Source of the DNA: Mactra quadrangularis
Taxonomy: Eukaryota > Mollusca > Bivalvia > Venerida > Mactridae
Direction of reading: 5' to 3'
Length of the DNA stretch: 64,000 bases
NCBI GenBank assembly: GCA_025267735.1
Contig: CM046309.1
Coordinates: 29,334,702 to 29,398,701 of the forward strand
A program made the position numbers and the translations under genes. The notes below the pieces were generated by a model. The model searched no databases, was not told the origin of the DNA, and worked only from the letters and a program-made list of their open reading frames with translations. Of the stretch, positions 58,520 through 64,000 are shown piece by piece (within the stretch, counting starts at the first letter, position 1; the number at the start of each line of letters is the position of its first letter).

Positions 58520-58737
58520 TGACGTTTTTTTAAATGATGCTATTTGACGTAAATAACAATCCTAAGTAAAGAAATAATCCGAATCATGCCCTAAACGCTC
58601 GTAATTACCGCATTTTCGTTCTAATTAGTTGGGAGAATAGAATCTGTCTGATCTATTTATAGCCAGGGATTTCTCCACTAGTGGGCGGACGTTATTTATC
58701 ACGTGACGCATGTGACGCATCAGTCATAACATTCAAC
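58520..58737. promoter_or_regulatory. Probable promoter, possibly bidirectional (TUBGCP2 minus, unknown plus)
   Basis: Locally CpG-containing sequence with a CACGTGAC E-box and two nearby TGACGCAT (CRE/AP-1-like) sites (about 58700-58720), just before a plus-strand ATG with a strong splice donor. TUBGCP2 points away on the other strand. The functional assignment is inference. Confidence 0.4.
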
Positions 58738-58767
58738 ATGTCGGAACCACACGCATTTATCGACACA
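58738..58767 (+). other. Candidate first coding exon of an unidentified plus-strand transcript
   Basis: ATG followed by ten codons (M-S-E-P-H-A-F-I-D-T) and a consensus donor, ACA|GTAAGTAC. Joining to the visible acceptors downstream (59716-59718 or 60924-60926) gives stops within a few codons, so it may be the start of a long non-coding RNA or of a gene whose next exon lies beyond the window. Confidence 0.3.
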
Positions 58768-59718
58768 GTAAGTACATGAATGTTTTTGTATTTGTCGTTA
58801 TTAACGTGAATCTCAATAAATGTTTTTTTTTTTTAATGATAAGCATGTCCATGGTTTGATATGAACTAATTTATATTGCAAAGTGTACAAAATTATGCGT
58901 CTGTGAACACACAAAAAATGTAGATAGAGCAGCTTCGAACTTGATCATTTGTGTAAATCGTGAGATGTTTTCATTGTAAAAACCGCCGATGTAACAATAC
59001 ACACATTTTCAAAATAACAATTTAACTCGACTCGTTACTTATATCGATTGTATTTCATGTAGTATGGACCAAAGTCTAAGGCAATTAAACACCATTTTGA
59101 CAGATGCAAGAGTGATGGGTTTTCGCGACCCTGTTTGTACTTTCACTTTCGTTTTTGATTTGCCGTAGTTTTCTGTCAAACTCCTTTTAGGTTATAGATA
59201 TTTGAGTATCCGCATTGGACTAGGAACTACTTGCCTATGAATTAAAAACATGCTGTGGATAATGATAAATTACAACAAAATAGTACACTGTTGAATTTGA
59301 TAGAATATCACTTGTCCATAAACAAATGCGTTGACAATTAATGGTTGGAAATATTTCCTTGTTAACTGACATAAATATACAAGTTGGACAGGGCAGGCGC
59401 CAGAATTCAATATCCCAGCTGCATATGACCTATTATCATGGGTGAAACGGGGTAGTTAATTGCTTTCTATGGCCTTTCACACCCTAGCTTTCAGTAGATT
59501 AACTAGGGCAAATGACAATCACTAGCTAGTGAACATGTATGTATATATATTAATATTAAATTGTAAAGTTTACAAATCTGAGCCTTTTTAGTGATTGCTA
59601 GTAGTTGAAATTTTCGATTTTGCTGTACTGCAATATGACTGAAACATTTAGAGTGGTGAAAGCACCATATCATCAAGAAGAGGACTGTTTAAGCTTATTG
59701 ATTTTAACTTATTTTTCA

Positions 59719-59885
59719 GATTGATTAGATTTCCAGACAAAAAAATCTGAAGCAAGGGACAAACGGAAGCAACTTGTTGGCATAGTATGTGGAAACAAGC
59801 TTTGGTCTCCAGTCAAAGTTTCTACAGTATGCTGTGCTGCACATATTTTGTGATGGGGAACCAACATTGATGAGCTCATTGTAAT
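59719..59885 (+). pseudogene. Broken THAP zinc-finger domain
   Basis: After a TTTTTCAG acceptor the sequence encodes, in three frames, the C-terminal half of a THAP domain: R-F-P-D-K-K, then E-A-R-D-K-R-K-Q-L-V, L-W-S-P-V-K-V-S-T-V-C-C-A-A-H, then F-C-D-G-E-P-T-L. The FP motif, the W-x-P, the C-x-x-H zinc ligands and the HF-x-DG-x-PT ending are THAP hallmarks. Two single-base frame breaks (an A-run near 59740 and one near 59845) separate the pieces, so it is dead or mis-assembled. THAP domains occur in P-element-like transposases and in host regulators; which this was is unknown. Confidence 0.6.
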
Positions 59886-60029
59886 CTCACAACATGGGGT
59901 ATGACACAACAAAATCTGTACATATAATGGAATGCTTTTAAAATGAAACTTATAAAAAGAACATAAAGGTTAGTACTATTCACTGCATTAAATGATTATA
60001 AATTAAATGTAGCAGAATTATAATACGTT

Positions 60030-60440
60030 GCTTGTACTCCTTGCATTCAAGCTAGCTTTAATGGCAATGTTGTACAATGTCCCCTTAGGAGTCGAGAGGC
60101 TGTGGGTTGGAATCTTAGTTTGGAACATGGATTTTTATCTGCTTGTATTTGGCATCCAACATAAATAACCCACTAGGAATTGTATGATTTCACTGTTAGA
60201 TAAACTAAAGAGACAATCAAACTCCAAGAATTTGCGGACAAATTCTGTTAAGAAGGGGATATGTGTGTAGCAGAGGTGTAATACAGCACTTGTACTCCCT
60301 TGCATTAAAACTAGCTTTTATGGGGATGTGGTACAGGGTCCACTTACAACTCTTGAGGTTGTGGGTTTGAAACTTAGTTTGGAACATGGATTTTTATCGG
60401 GTTACATAAACTTTGCATGAACAAGAACAGAAGCAAACAT
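60030..60440 (+). repeat. Two tandem copies of a tRNA-like repeat
   Basis: About 150 bp beginning GTAGCAGA...TAATAC and including GAGGYTGTGGGTTKGAA (B-box-like) and TTAGTTTGGAACATGGATTT occurs at about 60010-60160 and again at 60268-60420. Probably a SINE duplicated in tandem. Confidence 0.6.
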
Positions 60441-60926
60441 CCTATAAGGATGTGGAAAAGTACCAGACATTAGGATGGAATATGCTACTTCTTGTGTGCA
60501 AGTTAGTTGCTTCATGATTAGAGATCATTGAGCTGATTAATATCACATACTATTCATCTTAACAGTTAACATATCCTATATACAGCTAAGGCTAACCATG
60601 GCTTAAATTATCTGTAATCTATTTATTTGTATAAAGATTCAAAGAACTGTACCCTTGCTTAAGGCAAACTTGGGTGAAACTATGAACATCTATAGACACA
60701 TTCAAAACTAATTGATGTCAACTAATCTTAGTACTGTGTGTTCTAGCTACATAGTTAATTTTGGTTCTCAGCTTTTATCAAAATGCTTGGGTTAGTGTTG
60801 AAAATATTGAAAATATTATTTCAAATTATCTAAAATAATCAAATATCATACAAATTACATGCGACTATGTATTACAATAACCAGTATTCAAATCTGTCTT
60901 AATTGTTGTACAATTTATTGTTTCAG

Positions 60927-61126
60927 GAAATTCATACAGACCAGATCACATAGAACCAAATGGACATAGTTTTAGACCGAGAGATGCTAATCCTTATTTC
61001 TTCTGTAAAAAACAATGGCTATTTTCATTAGCACATTTTCCACACCATTGCCAAGTTAATTACACAATATATTCTGACAAGAATGTATTCTTCTTCAAGG
61101 GTCAACTAACCATGGCGATTTTTTAA
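60927..61126 (+). other. Open exon-like segment of unknown nature
   Basis: A TTGTTTCAG acceptor is followed by a 65-codon open stretch (N-S-Y-R-P-D-H ... A-I-F-stop). Composition looks protein-like, but I recognise no family and the phase does not fit exon 58738-58767. It may be a remnant linked to the THAP fragment. Confidence 0.25.
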
Positions 61127-61984
61127 AGTAACATTCTTTATTAAATGGAGATTGACTTTTGTAACCAGAATGTGTAAATGTACAAGACATTTAAAAAAAG
61201 TTCAAATTGGAAACATCGAAACACCTTCAACTATTAATGACTTGTTTGTCAGACAGCACTATTATGTATGTCTCCTGCTTAGCCTGAACAATTCTCAGAT
61301 GAAGAAATTACCTAGAATGTGGTCCAGCTTTTGTTATGCTGATGACAGACTATGAGACTAAGGTTTTTAATGTAAGATCTAAGTTTGAAGAATTTAGCAT
61401 ATCATTACTCATGTTCCTCTAGAGAAAAAAAAGGTGAATCATAAATGACAAATTCCTGTAAGTCCAAAACAGAAAAATATTGCATAACCCTGTTATGTAA
61501 TTGAGCAAGTGATCAGGGGACTAAAATCCATCAGGTTTTAGCGACTTGAAAAACTTATTTGTATTGAAATAAATGTTTGTAAATTATGAATGTTTTTATA
61601 TGAATGAAATCCCTGTATATACACTACCCTTCATGAACAAGCATAAACTTATGTTTTGAATTATTTTGTCAAAACTGCTCAGTCGGCTTACATTTTAATT
61701 GTTTTCTTATCACTCCGTTTGAAAGTAATCTAAATTGATAGGGAGAAATAAAAACTCAGTTTCATCATTTTGCAAAAAATTATGCATTGATTTTATGAGT
61801 CAATTTTTTTCAACTTACAATGCATCTTTTTCTAAAATTGAGATTATTCATAGAAATATTATTTCAAATCATCACCTGTTTTGGACAAATATCATCAGTA
61901 AATTGTGAGAATGTTGCTGAATTTGTTGAGAATCAGTATTTTGTTATAAAAAAGTTCTTAATAAGTTAAATGACCTAGTACTTG

Positions 61985-62225
61985 TTTGTTTTGTTAGGGT
62001 TTAATGCCGTAGCAACACACTGCTGTTAACCAACTCCTTAGCACATACTTTTGCCAGTGATTGACAACTGCCCTGCATAATTAAGAATCATTGGTAGGAG
62101 GAAGAATGACCGCAGAAATAATTTCATGACCAATCTCCACGAAAGTTTGCCCCGCCCAGGAATTAAACCCACGACCCTAGATCAGTAGACTTGTGTGCTA
62201 CCAACTGAGCTAGCCGGATGGCTCC
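61985..62225 (-). mobile_element. tRNA-derived SINE, family 2
   Basis: Minus-strand A box CTAGCTCAGTTGGTAGCAC (about 62196-62214) and B-box region GGTCGTGGGTTTAATTCC, then the common core. It directly precedes another copy. Confidence 0.78.
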
Positions 62226-62264
62226 CAGTTCTTGAAAAACAGACCTTAATTTGACAAATAATTT

Positions 62265-62580
62265 TTGTTTTGTTGGATTTAAGGCCATAGAAACACATTG
62301 TAAAGGTCATATAATGGCACTCTGTCCACCTACTCGCTGTTCTTGGAGAGGCTAAATCACTGCATTAAGCTGGTAATCAACTACTATGCACATATTTTTG
62401 TCAGTGACTGATAACTGCCCTGCATAGTTAAGAATCATTGGTAGGAGGAAGAAAGGCTGTAGAAATAATTTCATGACCAAGCTCCACGAAAGTATGCTTC
62501 ACCACGGAATAGAACCCATGACCCCTCGGGCCGGGCATACTTATGTGGAGCTTGGTAATGAAATCATTTCTAAGGTCTTT
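62265..62580 (-). mobile_element. tRNA-derived SINE, family 2, followed by an inverted scrap
   Basis: The core and tail match 61985-62225. At 62535-62570 a short plus-strand piece (ACTTATGTGGAGCTTGGTAA) repeats the core in the opposite orientation. Confidence 0.7.
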
Positions 62581-63290
62581 CACAATTAATAACACAAAGA
62601 TTTGTTACAATATGAACTGAATGACAAATAATGTATTCTAAGAGCTGTTATTGTTAATCCATTTCATGAAATATTACACTGTATACTTACTTATGTAGGC
62701 TATTCTATGTATTTAATGATAGGCTTACAGAATTTATAGTATGATAATATACATGATGTTCACATTATGTTCATGTAAACTTTTTTGATAGTTATTGTAT
62801 CATAATAATGTTAAAGCAATAAATGATATATGAATAAATTGATTTGATTGACACAGATTGCTGTTCATATTACTATTTTCAATGTGTCCATGATTTAGAT
62901 ATTTACATCTCCGGCTTTCTATGACTGCAACATCTTATTGTGAGAAATTAGGCAGAGATTTGACAAGAGTGGCTTAAGTATTGGCTATTCATAGATTATT
63001 TATATAATGTATGGTTGATGACTTAAAAATTGGAATATGTAGTTTTGCTTGGTTAGTAGTTTTCATGTGTTCTACATAACATCTGATAATGCTGCATAAT
63101 AAGTATTTACCATCACAGTTGAAAACTGGTAGCTTTTAGATAAGCTCATATTTTTTTAACAAACATGTTATTGGTATGTGTCATCAATATTGCAGCACAT
63201 TTTGCAACATCAAGTCTATAACATAAGGGAATGTGACTGAAAGGATAAAGATATGCAATTTTAATCAAGTGATGAAACGCATGTAATAGA
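62581..63290. other. Intergenic, no feature recognised
   Basis: AT-rich, no exon-like frames with splice support and no repeat found elsewhere in the window. Confidence 0.35.
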
Positions 63291-63481
63291 CTATATCCGG
63301 AATTCAAATATTTGGGTTTCCCTGTAGGTACAAACAAACTTTTACTATCACAATGAAAACATGTGTACATAAAACAATGAGATGTAATCCGTATTTCTTG
63401 TTTTTCATCAATCATGTGAAATTTTGTTTGTTTGTACTAACAGCATACGGACGGAAAACCCCACAAATTTGAGTTCCTAAT
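63291..63481. mobile_element. MITE with TIR CCGGAATTCAAATATTTG (copy 5)
   Basis: Starts ATATCCGGAATTCAAATATT and ends CACAAATTTGAGTTCC; interior GTACAAACAAACTTT as in the other copies. Confidence 0.75.
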
Positions 63482-64000
63482 TAAGTCTATTGAGTGACAT
63501 GTGCTTTAAGCTGGTGATACAAATTTCATATCATTCTTGTGTTACATTTGAGGGCGTAACGGAAAACTTTTGTAACTCCATTAAAAAATAAAGGAAGATA
63601 CATGACAAGAGTCGTCCATTAAGCCCTCGCATTGTTGTCATGCATTTGAATTGTTAATAAATTGTGCTTAAGCATTTTTCAACTTAAATTTTCACAAGCA
63701 CTGACCAGTTCAATAAGATGAAATAAAATAATCCCCTTAGTTAGAATGAGTTTATCTATATATTTCTATCATCAGGCTAAAAACTTGTGAATTTAGGAGA
63801 AGACTGATTTATGTAAACACCACAAGAATCAAAAATCATAAGAACGTATTCGTCATTCAAATTTTATTGAAGTTACTGTTACAGTTTTCTTATAAAATAT
63901 ACTACTGTATGTTTAAAAGAAGGCAGATATTCAACCAGCAACAATATAATACATATACAAACTAAGAAATCATATAAATAAAGTGTATATGTGTAAATAC
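63482..64000. other. Intergenic, no feature recognised
   Basis: No gene or repeat family that I can support. Confidence 0.3.

Noticed and set aside
62150..62220. tRNA gene suggested by CTAGCTCAGTTGGTAGCAC and similar boxes
   Set aside because: A and B boxes are present, but the acceptor stem does not close and the sequence continues into a shared SINE body; several copies show the same structure.

Overview
The window is AT-rich animal DNA with spliced genes, long introns and dense small transposons and tRNA-derived SINEs. Gene content and repeat style suggest a mollusc, most likely a bivalve; this is inference, because no rRNA or mitochondrial marker is present. Exon boundaries were worked out by hand from splice sites, reading phase and remembered family sequences.

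Layout. (1) 1-2115: repeat-rich sequence with no gene recognised. (2) 2116-34750: a tandem segmental duplication, unit A (2116 to about 16175) followed by unit B (about 16176 to 34750). Each unit carries, in order, a 52-bp minisatellite, a dead Tc1/mariner transposase, a promoter with a non-coding first exon, an intact single-coding-exon gene for a secreted 555-residue protein, and a five-exon short-chain dehydrogenase/reductase (SDR) gene. The SDR gene is complete only in unit B. In unit A the duplication junction removed its last exon. (3) 36200-38260: palindromes, MITEs and a degenerate tandem repeat. (4) 38262-57308, minus strand: at least 26 exons of the gamma-tubulin complex component 2 gene (TUBGCP2), lacking only the first ~60-70 codons. 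(5) 57395-58770: a large non-autonomous element, then a probable promoter with an outward plus-strand exon. (6) 58770-64000: no intact gene; a broken THAP-domain remnant, several SINEs and a MITE.

The main point of interest is the pair of secreted proteins (6694-8361 and 24470-26137). Both have a signal peptide, a cytidine-deaminase-like zinc signature (HSE, then 32 residues, then PCNDC, in a Ser-Trp...Pro-Cys context like AID/APOBEC enzymes), a cysteine-rich middle, and two C-terminal cysteine/tryptophan repeats. They are about 91% identical and both open. This looks like a young tandem expansion of secreted deaminase-fold proteins, plausibly innate-immune; activity and role are inferred.

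Comparing the two units shows what happened after the duplication. A 1.18-kb Helitron and a hAT MITE entered unit A. A 1.9-kb LTR-like element, a LINE fragment, a pogo-like element, a Harbinger-like MITE and a hAT MITE entered unit B. Two minisatellites grew in unit B introns from sequence that is single-copy in unit A.
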